A program made the translations under genes and the position numbers. DNA of 64,000 bases from Flavobacteriales bacterium ALC-1 (GTDB lineage: Bacteria; Bacteroidota; Bacteroidia; Flavobacteriales; Flavobacteriaceae), in assembly GCA_000171875.1 (NCBI GenBank), contig ABHI01000001.1, forward strand, positions 1 to 64,000, in the 5' to 3' direction. Below the pieces are notes generated by a model that was given only the letters and a program-made list of their open reading frames with translations, was not told where the DNA came from and did no database searches. Every line of letters begins with the position of its first letter. The stretch's first letter is position 1. This document shows, one piece after another, positions 25,421-34,923 of the stretch.

Positions 25421-25451
25421 ATCCATAAAAATGCAACTGAAATTTTAACAC

Positions 25452-25482
25452 TTGCACAGACGTGCATATATCCTTAACTTTA
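25452..25482 (+). promoter_or_regulatory. Promoter of the superoxide dismutase gene
   Basis: TTG at 25452-25454, 20 bp, then TAACTTTA at 25475-25482 (seven of eight to TAnnTTTG). The start codon is 22 bp further on. Confidence 0.6.
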
Positions 25483-25504
25483 CTAAAAACTAAAAACATC
25501 CATC

Positions 25505-26080
25505 ATGAAAAATATAAAATTAGCTGCCCTTGCTTTAACACTTATATTTGCAACATCTTGTAAAAAGAATAAAAAGGAAGCCATTGAAGAAACTGAAGTA
25601 GAAGAAGTTGTTAAAGGAACCTCTACCGAGAAAATGCTAACTGTAAATTTATCACCAAAGAGTGACAGTAAAGTTGAAGGTGTTGTAACTTTTAAAGAAA
25701 ATGATGGAGTTGTTACTATGACAGCTAAGATGACTGGTTTAACTGAAGGTACACATGCTATTCATATTCACGAAAAAGCGGATTGCTCTTCCCCTGATGG
25801 TAAATCCTCTGGAGGTCATTGGAATCCTACAGGTCAACCTCACGGAAAATGGGGAGTAGACACAGGATATCATAAAGGAGATATTGGTAATTTTAAAGTT
25901 GCAACAGATGGGGAAGGTATTGTTACCTTAGCAACTGATGAATGGTGTATTGGCTGTGGTGACGACACTAAGGATATTACAGGTAAAGCTGTTGTAGTAC
26001 ATCAAGGTACTGACGACTTTACATCGCAACCCTCTGGTGCCGCAGGTGCTCGTGTGAGTTGTGCTGGTATTATTGAATAA
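25505..26080 (+). CDS. sodC: Cu/Zn superoxide dismutase, lipoprotein form
   Basis: A 191-residue lipoprotein (lipobox IFATSC) with a Cu/Zn superoxide dismutase domain (about 45-190). Metal ligands are visible in AIHIHEKADC (two copper-type His and a disulfide Cys), SGGHWNPTGQPHG, HKGDIGNFK and VVVHQGTDDF, and the terminal ARVSCAGIIE gives the second disulfide Cys. It converts superoxide to peroxide outside the cytoplasm. It lies divergently from hemN with its own ordinary promoter. Confidence 0.93.
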   Translation: MKNIKLAALALTLIFATSCKKNKKEAIEETEVEEVVKGTSTEKMLTVNLSPKSDSKVEGVVTFKENDGVVTMTAKMTGLTEGTHAIHIHEKADCSSPDGKSSGGHWNPTGQPHGKWGVDTGYHKGDIGNFKVATDGEGIVTLATDEWCIGCGDDTKDITGKAVVVHQGTDDFTSQPSGAAGARVSCAGIIE

Positions 26081-26185
26081 GCACTTATTCTGACTGAATA
26101 TCTAGTTTCTTTTTATTTTTAATTTCCACCTTTGATTTACTTATAATAAAGAGATTAATAATCTATAGTCTTTAATTAACAATCT

Positions 26186-27361
26186 ATGAATCCATCAGCT
26201 AACGGCTGGATAAAAAAATTGCTCAAGGAAGTTTCTGAAACCATGTATTCGCAAATAGCGATTACTGAGTTTTACAGTAAACTAAAGTATACAGGATTCA
26301 TCTATGGAAGTAATATTAAAGTGGTACTCGATATTGTAAAACCTTTTGATTTTACTGAGGAAGAACGTTGCAAAATCAATTTACTACTCACCTACTATTT
26401 TATCTACAAAAAGGAACAAGCTAATGAAGATTTTATAGATAGTTTAATTAGATACTACAAATCTATTAGTGATCAAAAACAATCATTTTTTGAAGAATTA
26501 TTTGGTGATAAAAAACCGGATAGCTTATTAGAAAAAATGATACATAAGCGCATTCATATTGACGATAACATTATTTCAAAAAGCTTTAATTATTTTCTAA
26601 TTAATGCGCTGTTATTTGTTGATGTTTTGGGGTATCAACGTTTTTTAAAAGATGAAAGCAACATTAGTGATTATGTAAATAACCTTGAGTCTGCATTAGA
26701 GACGATAGTCTTTTCTGTTATAGATGCTAAATCAAAAAAAACGGAATACGATGACAACCTCATCAAGTTATTTGAAGGATCTATGCGTCATAAAAATTCT
26801 AAACTACCATCTTATAATGATGCTGTTGCTTTTATAAATGAACCTTTAGAAAAACTTTATGTCATTGACTTAGTTTGCATGGCTTCTTGGACAGATATGA
26901 TTATAGATAAAGAGGAGCGAGAATTCTTAAACCGTTTGAAAACAGATTTATCATTAAACAATGAAAATATTGCAAGATCTGTAGATGATATTAATCAATT
27001 TTATAATGAACATAAAGAAGATGTTGCCTTTCTAAGTTCTAAGAATTTAGCACAAAGTTTTTACGATAATAGTAGTAAGGTAGTCTCAAAACTTATTAAA
27101 AGAAATAGTAAACGTCTAATTAAAGAATTATCAGAAAGTAAGGAAGCTATGTCGCTTTTAGCTCAATCTACACAACGAAATTTATCTGATGAAGAGCAGA
27201 AAAAAATTCAATCGCAACTCTTAGATATTTTTAAATCTATTCCGAGTTTGGCCATTTTTATGCTACCAGGAGGTATGCTCTTATTACCTTTGTTTGTAAA
27301 GTTTATTCCTAAGTTATTACCATCTGCTTTTGATGATAATAGAATTGAAGATGAAGATTGA
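26186..27361 (+). CDS. LETM1-related biofilm-associated protein
   Basis: A 391-residue protein, largely helical and probably cytoplasmic or peripheral, with a hydrophobic C-terminal stretch IPSLAIFMLPGGMLLLPLFV followed by IPKLLPSAFDDN. That ending resembles the LETM1-type membrane segment and is the mark of a flavobacterial family annotated as LETM1-related biofilm-associated. A central region (LVCMASWTDMIIDKEEREFL) is TerB-like in flavour. The biochemical role is unknown. Its stop codon is 1 bp from the stop of the convergent LytTR gene, with no terminator between them. Confidence 0.75.
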   Translation: MNPSANGWIKKLLKEVSETMYSQIAITEFYSKLKYTGFIYGSNIKVVLDIVKPFDFTEEERCKINLLLTYYFIYKKEQANEDFIDSLIRYYKSISDQKQSFFEELFGDKKPDSLLEKMIHKRIHIDDNIISKSFNYFLINALLFVDVLGYQRFLKDESNISDYVNNLESALETIVFSVIDAKSKKTEYDDNLIKLFEGSMRHKNSKLPSYNDAVAFINEPLEKLYVIDLVCMASWTDMIIDKEEREFLNRLKTDLSLNNENIARSVDDINQFYNEHKEDVAFLSSKNLAQSFYDNSSKVVSKLIKRNSKRLIKELSESKEAMSLLAQSTQRNLSDEEQKKIQSQLLDIFKSIPSLAIFMLPGGMLLLPLFVKFIPKLLPSAFDDNRIEDED

Positions 27362-27362
27362 A

Positions 27363-28118
27363 CTACTCTAACCAGTTCTTGAAATCTTTGACACGTTCTC
27401 TTGCCACAATAACTTGTTGCTCATTAAAATGATTGAGTTTAATCTCTAATCTCGAATTGGTATAACTTACCATATCTTTAATTGCATTGATATTTACGTA
27501 GAACTTTCTGCTAACTCTATAGAATACATGTGGTTCTAATTCGTCTTCTAACTGATCCAAAGTTTGGTCTAACAAATAGTTTCTTCCCTCAACAGTATGT
27601 GCATAAGTTCCTTTATTTTCGCTATAAATACATTCTATATCCTCAATATTAATCAGCTTTAAATGTTGACCAACTTTTACCGAAAAACGTTTTTTATACT
27701 CGCGTTCAATTGGATTAACTAATAGCTTTTTTATATCACTAAAATCTAAAGTAACAGATTGTTTTTGTGGAGCTCTATTCTTAAATTTTTCAACAGCCGC
27801 TTTTAGGTCGTCTTCATCTATCGGCTTTAATAAATAATCTATACTGTTTAACTTGAATGCTTGAAGTGCATACTCATCATATGCTGTGGTGAATATTATT
27901 GCCGAATTTATATCAATAGCTTCAAAGATTTCAAAAGACAGTCCATCACTCAGCTGAATATCCAAGAAAATCAAATCTGGATGCTCATTATTTGTAAACC
28001 AATCTATAGATTCTTCAACAGAATGCAACATGGTTTCGGCTTCAACATCTAGAGTTTTAAGCATACGTTGCAAACGTCTTGCAGATGGTTTTTCGTCTTC
28101 GATAATGATTACATTCAT
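27363..28118 (-). CDS. LytTR family response regulator
   Basis: A 251-residue two-component regulator: a receiver domain with phospho-acceptor Asp53 (DLIFLDIQLSDG), acidic pair Glu7/Asp8 and Lys in LLKPIDEDD, followed by a LytTR DNA-binding domain (about 145-250; FSVKVGQHLKLINIEDIECIY, FYRVSRKFYVNINAI). It is the last gene of the unit that begins with the LytS-type kinase at 32165, so the two are the likely partners. Confidence 0.93.
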   Translation of the reverse strand: MNVIIIEDEKPSARRLQRMLKTLDVEAETMLHSVEESIDWFTNNEHPDLIFLDIQLSDGLSFEIFEAIDINSAIIFTTAYDEYALQAFKLNSIDYLLKPIDEDDLKAAVEKFKNRAPQKQSVTLDFSDIKKLLVNPIEREYKKRFSVKVGQHLKLINIEDIECIYSENKGTYAHTVEGRNYLLDQTLDQLEDELEPHVFYRVSRKFYVNINAIKDMVSYTNSRLEIKLNHFNEQQVIVARERVKDFKNWLE

Positions 28119-28119
28119 A

Positions 28120-28590
28120 CTACTTCAAATTTATTTTTTTAGCCTCTTTGTTTATAATTCTATTTCCAATGAAAACTGTTATAAGTGTTGCCAATATAAC
28201 TGCCCACCAAAACTGTTGCATATTATTTACAAATCGTGTGCCTATTTCAGACCAAAAGGCACAATATAAACCTACTACAGACCAGCTCATAAAATAAAAG
28301 TGATAACCAAACCAGTTCTGCTTCTTTTTAATCATTGGAATTATACCTCCAAAAATAGTTAATAGACTCACTATAGCGAAAAAGTGGAAAATACTAAATC
28401 CATTAAAATTTATTATGAAGAATGAAGAGATATTCATTAATAACATAGAAACCAAATAAATATATCCTGTTCGTTTATGAAACAGTGTTCCTTTTTTATT
28501 CAATAGAACTATAGTACCAGTTAGCATAGCTAAAACAGCCAAAATAAAATGAAACCAACCAATGTTGCTATGTATAATATCGTTGAGCAT
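28120..28590 (-). CDS. DUF2306-like membrane protein
   Basis: A 156-residue membrane protein with about four or five hydrophobic spans. The segment KGTLFHKRTGYIYLVSMLLMN and FYFMSWSVVGLYCAFWSE are typical of the DUF2306 family of predicted membrane proteins. Function unknown. It is 1 bp before the LytTR gene and 1 bp after the amidohydrolase gene, so all three are tightly linked. Confidence 0.75.
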   Translation of the reverse strand: MLNDIIHSNIGWFHFILAVLAMLTGTIVLLNKKGTLFHKRTGYIYLVSMLLMNISSFFIINFNGFSIFHFFAIVSLLTIFGGIIPMIKKKQNWFGYHFYFMSWSVVGLYCAFWSEIGTRFVNNMQQFWWAVILATLITVFIGNRIINKEAKKINLK

Positions 28591-28591
28591 C

Positions 28592-29743
28592 TTATAGTTT
28601 CACTTTCTTACCTCGTTTCCAAATTGTATTTATATTACTTATGGCTTTAATATCTTCAGTTGGATCACCATCAATTAATAACATATCTGCTGAATAATTA
28701 ACCTTAATTAATCCTGTGTTTTCTAGCCCAAAAGCAGTTACAATGTTAATAGTACCAGCTTTTAGAACTTCAATATTTGGTATTCCTGATTCACTTAAAA
28801 GTATTAACTCTTTATACAAGTCTGTACCATAATTAATACCTAAGTTTGGTGGATCAGTACCAGCTAAGATTGGTATTCCGACTTCATACATTTTTTTAAC
28901 TTCAGAGAGTAATTGCATTTTAGTTAAGAGATTATTGGCTCCAGCTCCCATACTTTCAAAAGCTTTAATTGTGGTCAATAATGTGGGAATGACAAAAAAT
29001 GTTTTATTCTCTGAAAGTTCTTTTAATTGGCTAGTCTCTAATTCTTTGTCCCACCAAATATGCACTAATCCATCAGCATCATTAGATATAACATCTACTG
29101 CATCTTTCAACTTACTAACATGTACAACAGCAATTTTATCAGCCTTATGCGCTTCTTTAATGAGTTCTGCAACAGTTTCCGAATCTAAAGTTGCTTTCCA
29201 TGGTTCTACTATAATTTTAATATGATCTACATTAGCTTTAACTCTATCTTCAATAAACTGCTTAGCCTCTTCTGGCTTAGTTAGCGTTGGTGTTGGAAAG
29301 CCAAATTGTGTACCATGACCTTCAGGCGCTGTTGCTGCATAACCAGCCACATAATAATTGGCGTAGTTAGTAGAATCCTTTAATTGACGCATGGTAGTTT
29401 GGTACATTTCTACTCCATGCATATCCATTACATTTAAGACTCCAGCTTTTGCCGCTTCATTAAGTGATGGTGCAGCCCAGGCATGTACATGTGCATTTGA
29501 TAATGCTGGCATTAGAGTTTTACCTTTTCCGTCAATAACTATATCTATATCTGAAGCTTTAATGGATTCTGAAATCTCAGTAATAACACCATTCTCAACC
29601 TTAACAGATGTTGATTTAATTACTTTCTCACCATCAAAAACCTTTACATTCTCTATGATAAAACTGTCTTGGGCATTACTGATAAGTACTGATACAAAAA
29701 GGATTAATGCAATTCTGATTCTATACATATTTTTATTTTTCAC
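28592..29743 (-). CDS. Amidohydrolase family protein, secreted
   Basis: A 383-residue metal-dependent hydrolase with an N-terminal signal peptide (about 1-24, ending SNAQ). Metal-site motifs are HVHAW (about residue 85), a histidine in IAVVHVSKL, a histidine in GLVHIWW, and Asp in ILAGTDPPN; the composite domain ends SADMLLIDGDPTEDIKAISNI. Relatives hydrolyse amides, imides or dipeptides; the substrate is unclear. It sits inside the kinase/LytTR operon. Confidence 0.85.
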   Translation of the reverse strand: MKNKNMYRIRIALILFVSVLISNAQDSFIIENVKVFDGEKVIKSTSVKVENGVITEISESIKASDIDIVIDGKGKTLMPALSNAHVHAWAAPSLNEAAKAGVLNVMDMHGVEMYQTTMRQLKDSTNYANYYVAGYAATAPEGHGTQFGFPTPTLTKPEEAKQFIEDRVKANVDHIKIIVEPWKATLDSETVAELIKEAHKADKIAVVHVSKLKDAVDVISNDADGLVHIWWDKELETSQLKELSENKTFFVIPTLLTTIKAFESMGAGANNLLTKMQLLSEVKKMYEVGIPILAGTDPPNLGINYGTDLYKELILLSESGIPNIEVLKAGTINIVTAFGLENTGLIKVNYSADMLLIDGDPTEDIKAISNINTIWKRGKKVKL

Positions 29744-29776
29744 TGATTACTAAAAACTGTGGCCTAAAACTAACTT

Positions 29777-30094
29777 TTACTCCCAACGTTGTTCTTGTTG
29801 TTTTTCACCTAAGTATTCTTTGACTTTTTTGTCTTCCCAGTCCTTTTTAAATAAAAGTTGACCTTTAAAAACACTCCAAGCTTGTATGATAATAACTACT
29901 GTCCATAATACAATAATGGAAATATTTAATCCTGTAATGACATCCGCATATTCATCTACTACTATATATAGATTATATATCATAAGTGATATTCCGATGA
30001 TATAACATATGAGATGTATGTAGAAAAATTTAACACGTCCAACTTTCTTCTTAGCATTTTCTAATAGTTGGCTTTCATCTATGTTTGATTTCAT
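29777..30094 (-). CDS. 2TM domain-containing protein
   Basis: A 105-residue protein with two membrane spans (about 23-42 and 52-73), the N-terminal pattern AKKKVGRVKFFYIHLICYIIG and the C-terminal pattern WEDKKVKEYLGEK ending QRWE. This is the 2TM domain found in Bacteroidota, fused to or near LytS-type kinases. It is one of four copies in this operon. Confidence 0.82.
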   Translation of the reverse strand: MKSNIDESQLLENAKKKVGRVKFFYIHLICYIIGISLMIYNLYIVVDEYADVITGLNISIIVLWTVVIIIQAWSVFKGQLLFKKDWEDKKVKEYLGEKQQEQRWE

Positions 30095-30130
30095 GACTAA
30101 AATTTTATTATTAGCTACCGATAACTGATT

Positions 30131-30469
30131 TTACTCCCAACGCTTACGCTCTTTTTCCATATACTCTTCAATCTTTTTGTCTTCCCAGTGTCGCCCAAAG
30201 AAAAAGTTAGGACCAAAAACACCTAAGAAATGAAATACTAATCCAATACCCCAAAATGTAGCTGTAGCATATGGACCAAAGCCGCTAAAACCAGCATTAA
30301 CACCAATAAGGATTATTAGAAATAAATTTACAATCACGTAAACAGCTAGATGCCAATAGAAACCTATAATGCTATCTACTTTTTTCTTTGCTCTTAAGTA
30401 AGCTTCTTCTTTTCTATAACCCCTCGATTCTTTATGTTCATCGTAAGGTTCTATATTATACTTTTCCAT
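30131..30469 (-). CDS. 2TM domain-containing protein
   Basis: A 112-residue protein with the same build as its neighbours: AKKKVDSIIGFYWHLAVYVIVN, two spans, then GRHWEDKKIEEYMEKERKRWE. It is encoded between two further 2TM genes. Role unknown; the conserved charged tail may face the cytoplasm and contact the kinase (inference). Confidence 0.82.
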   Translation of the reverse strand: MEKYNIEPYDEHKESRGYRKEEAYLRAKKKVDSIIGFYWHLAVYVIVNLFLIILIGVNAGFSGFGPYATATFWGIGLVFHFLGVFGPNFFFGRHWEDKKIEEYMEKERKRWE

Positions 30470-30476
30470 TATACAC

Positions 30477-30800
30477 CTATTTATCTTTATTTAATTCCTC
30501 GTCCATTAACCGTTCTATTTTACGCTCCTCCCAGTCATCTCCTAAAATTAAAGGGAGACCAAATACTGAAAATGCATGAATCGCAATAGCAATTCCCCAA
30601 AGCATCCATGTAGCCATAGTAGCAAAGTCGAAGAAGGCTTCTTCAAATGTTTCTCCACTATTAAGGTTATTCATTATTTTAACTGTTGTAATTACAGTAT
30701 TAATTACAATGTAGACCACTAAATGAGTGTAAAACTGCTTTAGTTTTTCAACTTTATTCTTTGCTTTTATATATGTGATATTAGAATTTTTTGTGTCCAT
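30477..30800 (-). CDS. 2TM domain-containing protein
   Basis: A 107-residue protein: AKNKVEKLKQFYTHLVVYIVIN, two spans, then GDDWEERKIERLMDEELNKDK. It starts 12 bp after the kinase gene, whose own C terminus carries a related 2TM domain, suggesting the small genes arose by duplication of that module. Confidence 0.82.
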   Translation of the reverse strand: MDTKNSNITYIKAKNKVEKLKQFYTHLVVYIVINTVITTVKIMNNLNSGETFEEAFFDFATMATWMLWGIAIAIHAFSVFGLPLILGDDWEERKIERLMDEELNKDK

Positions 30801-30812
30801 GATTTCATAAAT

Positions 30813-32165
30813 TTAATTCCAACGATTTTTCTGATCTTCTCTTTCCATATATTCTTCTATCTTACGCTTTTCCCAGCCAGCACCAAATGCGCCATTATCT
30901 ACAAATACGCGGTAAGCTTGTATAGCTAAACTTAACCCCCAACCAAACATTGGAAACCAAAACCATTGTATTGTATTATTTGTATACTTATACCATATAA
31001 ATACTAAAAATGGAATTACAAATACATAGGATATTAAACTATAGTAAAACGCTTTTAACTCTTCTACGCGCTTGCGAGCTCTTACATAATCGTCATTAAG
31101 ACGTTCTTGAGATTTTTGTGTTGTTCTCATAATTGATACTTGTTTTGTGAGCATTGGTATTGCTACTGCAAAGTCCTTTGCTCGTTGATTGATGATAACT
31201 TTTCTATCTGAAAGAAGGTTATAACGTTGTTTTATGTTTTCTAAACCTACTCCACTACTCTTCTTTACAATTTGTTTTGGTTGAAGATTATTCATCACTA
31301 CTAAGTGACCTTTGTCTTCAAATATTTTTATATGCAATGGTTTACTAGAAGTAACCATATTATGCTTAACAGCGTTTTCTAATAATAACTGGAGTGATAA
31401 AGGCACAACTTTACTTTCTGGGTTTGATGCCTCATCCGGAATTTCAAAAATGATACTATCCTCAAATCGTGTTTTTAAGAGTGACATATAGGTTCTTGCG
31501 AAATTCAACTCTTCGTCAACCGTTACCAGTTCTTTATTCTTTTGTTCTAAAACATAGCGATACACTTTAGATAATGAGGTTGTGAATTTTTGTGCATTGT
31601 TTGGATTTTCTTCAATTAAACTTGTCAATACATTTAAACTATTAAAAAGAAAATGCGGATCTAATTGATTTTTTAAAGCATCAAACTTTGCACTTGCAGC
31701 TCCAGCAATTACCTTCTGCTCTTTTATTTTATTCTTCTGATAGCGATTATAGAAAAATATAACATGAAAAACAGTTACTATCGTAAGCGTAATCCAAACA
31801 CCGAATGAATAATTTTGCCATGTTTCATTAGAAATAAAATTCTCAAAACTGTTACCATACATAAATACTGAAATACAAACTCTTAAAGTAAATAATCCTA
31901 CTAACGTTATTATAGTTGCTCCAATAATCCCTGTTATAATTCGTTTTATAGTATCACTTTTTTTCCAGCTTCGTCTTTCCATATAATCGAAAAATGCCAT
32001 ATTAGAATAACCTAATACAAAAGAATACAGCTGATAAAAACCGAAATCAATTAAAAACTCATTTACATTTTTAAAATCAAACCCACCAGATAATAAGTTT
32101 CCTATTACGAAAACTATAGTTCCAATAACGATGGTAACAATAATATTTTTAACTGATTTTCTCAT
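30813..32165 (-). CDS. LytS-type sensor histidine kinase with C-terminal 2TM domain
   Basis: A 450-residue membrane kinase. It has about four N-terminal spans (about 8-26, 40-58, 76-98, 117-137), then a His_kinase domain with phospho-acceptor in LDPHFLFNSLN, an N-box LLLENAVKHNM and a G-box SSGVGLENIKQRYNLL, and finally a 2TM domain (about 350-448; RARKRVEELKAFYYSLISYVF, GAGWEKRKIEEYMERE). Its partner is probably the LytTR regulator at the end of the operon. Having a 2TM domain downstream of the catalytic part is unusual for kinases in general but known in Bacteroidota. Confidence 0.9.
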   Translation of the reverse strand: MRKSVKNIIVTIVIGTIVFVIGNLLSGGFDFKNVNEFLIDFGFYQLYSFVLGYSNMAFFDYMERRSWKKSDTIKRIITGIIGATIITLVGLFTLRVCISVFMYGNSFENFISNETWQNYSFGVWITLTIVTVFHVIFFYNRYQKNKIKEQKVIAGAASAKFDALKNQLDPHFLFNSLNVLTSLIEENPNNAQKFTTSLSKVYRYVLEQKNKELVTVDEELNFARTYMSLLKTRFEDSIIFEIPDEASNPESKVVPLSLQLLLENAVKHNMVTSSKPLHIKIFEDKGHLVVMNNLQPKQIVKKSSGVGLENIKQRYNLLSDRKVIINQRAKDFAVAIPMLTKQVSIMRTTQKSQERLNDDYVRARKRVEELKAFYYSLISYVFVIPFLVFIWYKYTNNTIQWFWFPMFGWGLSLAIQAYRVFVDNGAFGAGWEKRKIEEYMEREDQKNRWN

Positions 32166-32183
32166 ATTCTAAACCTATATCTA

Positions 32184-32819
32184 CTATTCTTTACAAGAAG
32201 TTACAACTTGTTCCGCTCGCTCTTTTCCCCAATTTGGATGAAAATCACTCTCTGGTTTAAAGGTATCAAAAAGTTCTATTGATGCTTCAATTTCTTTACA
32301 ATAAGGTGCGGTGTCCTGCCCAAAGAATTTTGCGCTTCCCATTCCCCATTCAGCTTTACAAAAAGCAGCTCTAGGGTTTTTAGGATTCAATTTTAATGCA
32401 TTAGCATATAGCTCTGCTATCTTTGTACCATATTTCATACCGTAAGTTGTACCGTCATAAGCTACCCAGTTAGTTAATACTTGAGCTTGCATTACTAATA
32501 GTTCTGCATTGTTTTCACTTTTAGTCATGGCTACATCTAAATGCTCTTGAGCCTTATCTAATTGTGCTTTTAAAACAGCTTCATCTTTTTCATTCCAACT
32601 TTTTAAACTGTTGATTTGCGCAATGTAATAATTAGGTAGCCATTCTTTAGATTCGGCTTTTGCAATACGTTCAAACATGTTTTCGGCTTCATCCGTTTTA
32701 TCAGCTTGCCATAACTCAAAGGCTTTTGTCATCCCTTTCTCAAAGTTGGTTTGTGCTTCGAGCAGAGCGCTAAAATGGCTAATAATTAATATAACTACAA
32801 TTCTTACTAAAGTACTCAT
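32184..32819 (-). CDS. Secreted TPR-like protein heading the kinase operon
   Basis: A 211-residue protein with a signal peptide (about 1-22, ending LLEAQ) and helical repeats of tetratricopeptide character (FELWQADKTDEAENMFERIAKAESKEWLPNYYIAQINS; ALKLNPKNPRAAFCKAEWG, shown here as short motifs). No catalytic motif is seen. It lies 18 bp before the histidine kinase gene and is probably the first gene of that operon, so it may be a periplasmic partner of the signalling system (inference). Confidence 0.78.
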   Translation of the reverse strand: MSTLVRIVVILIISHFSALLEAQTNFEKGMTKAFELWQADKTDEAENMFERIAKAESKEWLPNYYIAQINSLKSWNEKDEAVLKAQLDKAQEHLDVAMTKSENNAELLVMQAQVLTNWVAYDGTTYGMKYGTKIAELYANALKLNPKNPRAAFCKAEWGMGSAKFFGQDTAPYCKEIEASIELFDTFKPESDFHPNWGKERAEQVVTSCKE

Positions 32820-33002
32820 GGTGATCTATTTTTGTTTGATACAAATATCTTACACATCTCAAGATTTTTAAAACTAGACTTACCGAATTGTATATTTTTA
32901 ATGACGAATTGTAATTTTCATAAAATTCCTTTTAAAAAATAGTAACTTAGTAAGGCATTTCTATACATATACTACATAACCACAACATTAAAACCAACCA
33001 AA

Positions 33003-34811
33003 ATGCGAAATAGACTTTTTACTGTCGCTTTAACACTAGTTTTTACACTAGGTTTTTCACAAACCGACAAACGCCTAAAAGGCATTGAAAAACAATTTAA
33101 CTCTGTACTAGAAAGTACCAAAGCTGCAGGATTTGCTGTCGCTATTGTAGAAGGTGATAAAATTATCTATGCCAAAGGATTTGGTTATGCCGATTTTGAA
33201 AATAAAGTACCAGCAGATGCTAACACACTTTTCGCTATTGGATCTTCTACCAAGGCATTCACATCAGCATTACTAGGCTTACATCGCAAGGACAAAAAAT
33301 TATCTTTTAATGATAACCCTAGAAAACATATTCCAGAATTAGAGTTTTACAATGATGACATGAATAATAATATCATTATTAAAGATTTAATGCGTCACAG
33401 CACTGGCTTACCAAGACATGATGGTGCTTGGTACTATTTCCCATCACAGGATAAAGACAGTTTGTTATCACGATTAGAGTACCATGAACCTTTTACTGGG
33501 ATTCGTCAAAAATGGTATTATAACAACTTTGGTTTTTTAGTTCAAGGGGTTATTACTGAAAAAATTACAGGCAAATCCTGGGAGAAAAATATTGAAGACG
33601 AATTTTTTAAGCCTTTAGGCATGGATCGTTCTAAAACTAGGATAGAAGGCATGAAATCGAGTTCTAATGCTGCTTTTGGTTATACTTTAGATGCTGATCG
33701 AAATATTGAAAAAACGGATTATTACGACATCGCAGGTATGTCACCAGCTGGTAGTATTAACAGTAGTGTTAATGATATGAGTAAATGGCTGATGACTTGG
33801 ATAAATGATGGAAAATACAAAGACAATCAAGTTATTCCAGAAGATTATATAAAAGAAGCTATAAGCTCACAAATGGTAGCTTCGTCTGGTTTTCCAACTA
33901 AAGAATTACCAGATGCGCAATTCTCAAATTATGGCTATGGTTGGTTTATACACTCTTATAAAGGACATTATATGGTAGAACATGGTGGAAACATTGACGG
34001 ATTCTCTGCCAATGTTGCATTTTACCCAACAGACAGTATTGGTATTGTAGTATTGGCGAATCAAAATGGTTCTGCTGTACCTAGATTAATTAGAAACATA
34101 GCTGCAGACCATATGCTTAAAGTAAATAAAACCGAATGGGCAAAAAAGCATAAGGAAGATATGGAAAAAGCGCTTAAAGCTGAAGAAGAAGCTGGTGATG
34201 ACACTGAGGTTTCTAATGTAAAAAACACAAAACCTTCACATACAAGATTAGACTATACAGGTACTTATGAGAATAAAGGTTATGGTAAATTTGACATCGT
34301 TATTAAAAATGATAGTTTATTTGCAACACTTAATGGAGATGAAATTTATTTAAACCACTTCCATTACGACACCTTTGAAATGATAGATTATGCTGATGGT
34401 AAAGCAGACACCACTCAAATTGGTAAATCTGTAAAAATGACTTTTAGTACAAACGAAATGGGTGATATTGATTATGGTCGTATTGCTATAGAACCAATGG
34501 TAGATCCCATAGCCTTTAAACGGGCATCAAACACATTAGATGTAGATGCTGCTACTTTAGAACAATATGTTGGCAAATATGACCTAAGAGGTACAGTAGT
34601 AAAAACTTATATCAAAGACGAAAACGTACTTTACGTGTTTATACCTGGACAACCAGAGTATGAATTGGTGCCTACAGCTAAGCATAAATTTAATTTAAAA
34701 GTAGCTGATGGTTACAAAGTAGAATTTACAGAAACTGACGGAAAAATAGACCAACTAAAGTTTGTACAACCTAATGGCACTTTTGTGGCTAAGCGGAAAA
34801 TTGAAAATTAA
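33003..34811 (+). CDS. Serine hydrolase, beta-lactamase class C family
   Basis: A 602-residue secreted protein (signal about 1-20, ending GFSQ). The penicillin-binding-protein-like domain has the S-x-x-K nucleophile motif Ser81-Lys84 (GSSTKAF), the YxN motif YNNFGFLVQG and the HGG motif EHGGNIDGF. A C-terminal region of the DUF3471 type (about 410-600) follows a charged linker (MEKALKAEEEAGDDTE). Likely a peptidase or esterase; there is no sign it is an antibiotic resistance enzyme. It is monocistronic, facing ndk across a shared terminator. Confidence 0.87.
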   Translation: MRNRLFTVALTLVFTLGFSQTDKRLKGIEKQFNSVLESTKAAGFAVAIVEGDKIIYAKGFGYADFENKVPADANTLFAIGSSTKAFTSALLGLHRKDKKLSFNDNPRKHIPELEFYNDDMNNNIIIKDLMRHSTGLPRHDGAWYYFPSQDKDSLLSRLEYHEPFTGIRQKWYYNNFGFLVQGVITEKITGKSWEKNIEDEFFKPLGMDRSKTRIEGMKSSSNAAFGYTLDADRNIEKTDYYDIAGMSPAGSINSSVNDMSKWLMTWINDGKYKDNQVIPEDYIKEAISSQMVASSGFPTKELPDAQFSNYGYGWFIHSYKGHYMVEHGGNIDGFSANVAFYPTDSIGIVVLANQNGSAVPRLIRNIAADHMLKVNKTEWAKKHKEDMEKALKAEEEAGDDTEVSNVKNTKPSHTRLDYTGTYENKGYGKFDIVIKNDSLFATLNGDEIYLNHFHYDTFEMIDYADGKADTTQIGKSVKMTFSTNEMGDIDYGRIAIEPMVDPIAFKRASNTLDVDAATLEQYVGKYDLRGTVVKTYIKDENVLYVFIPGQPEYELVPTAKHKFNLKVADGYKVEFTETDGKIDQLKFVQPNGTFVAKRKIEN

Positions 34812-34871
34812 GCAACCTAAGATCTATAAAGGTTTAAAGATTTACTAATTTATTAAACTAATCTTTAAAAC

Positions 34872-34903
34872 AAAAAAGACCATCATATAAGATGGTCTTT
34901 TTT
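34872..34903. terminator. Bidirectional terminator between the serine hydrolase and ndk
   Basis: Perfect 13-bp stem (AAAAAAGACCATC / GATGGTCTTTTTT) with a 6-base loop, giving a T-run in both directions. It lies between two convergent genes. Confidence 0.88.
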
Positions 34904-34923
34904 AATATTATAAAATGATTTCC

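Noticed and set aside
25407..25450. The palindrome at 25407 as an activator site for sodC too
   Set aside because: No -7 box is found 36.5 bp away on the plus strand; sodC has its own TTG/TAACTTTA promoter.
33003..34811. The serine hydrolase as a beta-lactamase giving resistance
   Set aside because: The class C fold is shared by many esterases and peptidases; the DUF3471-type C-terminal region and length point away from resistance enzymes.
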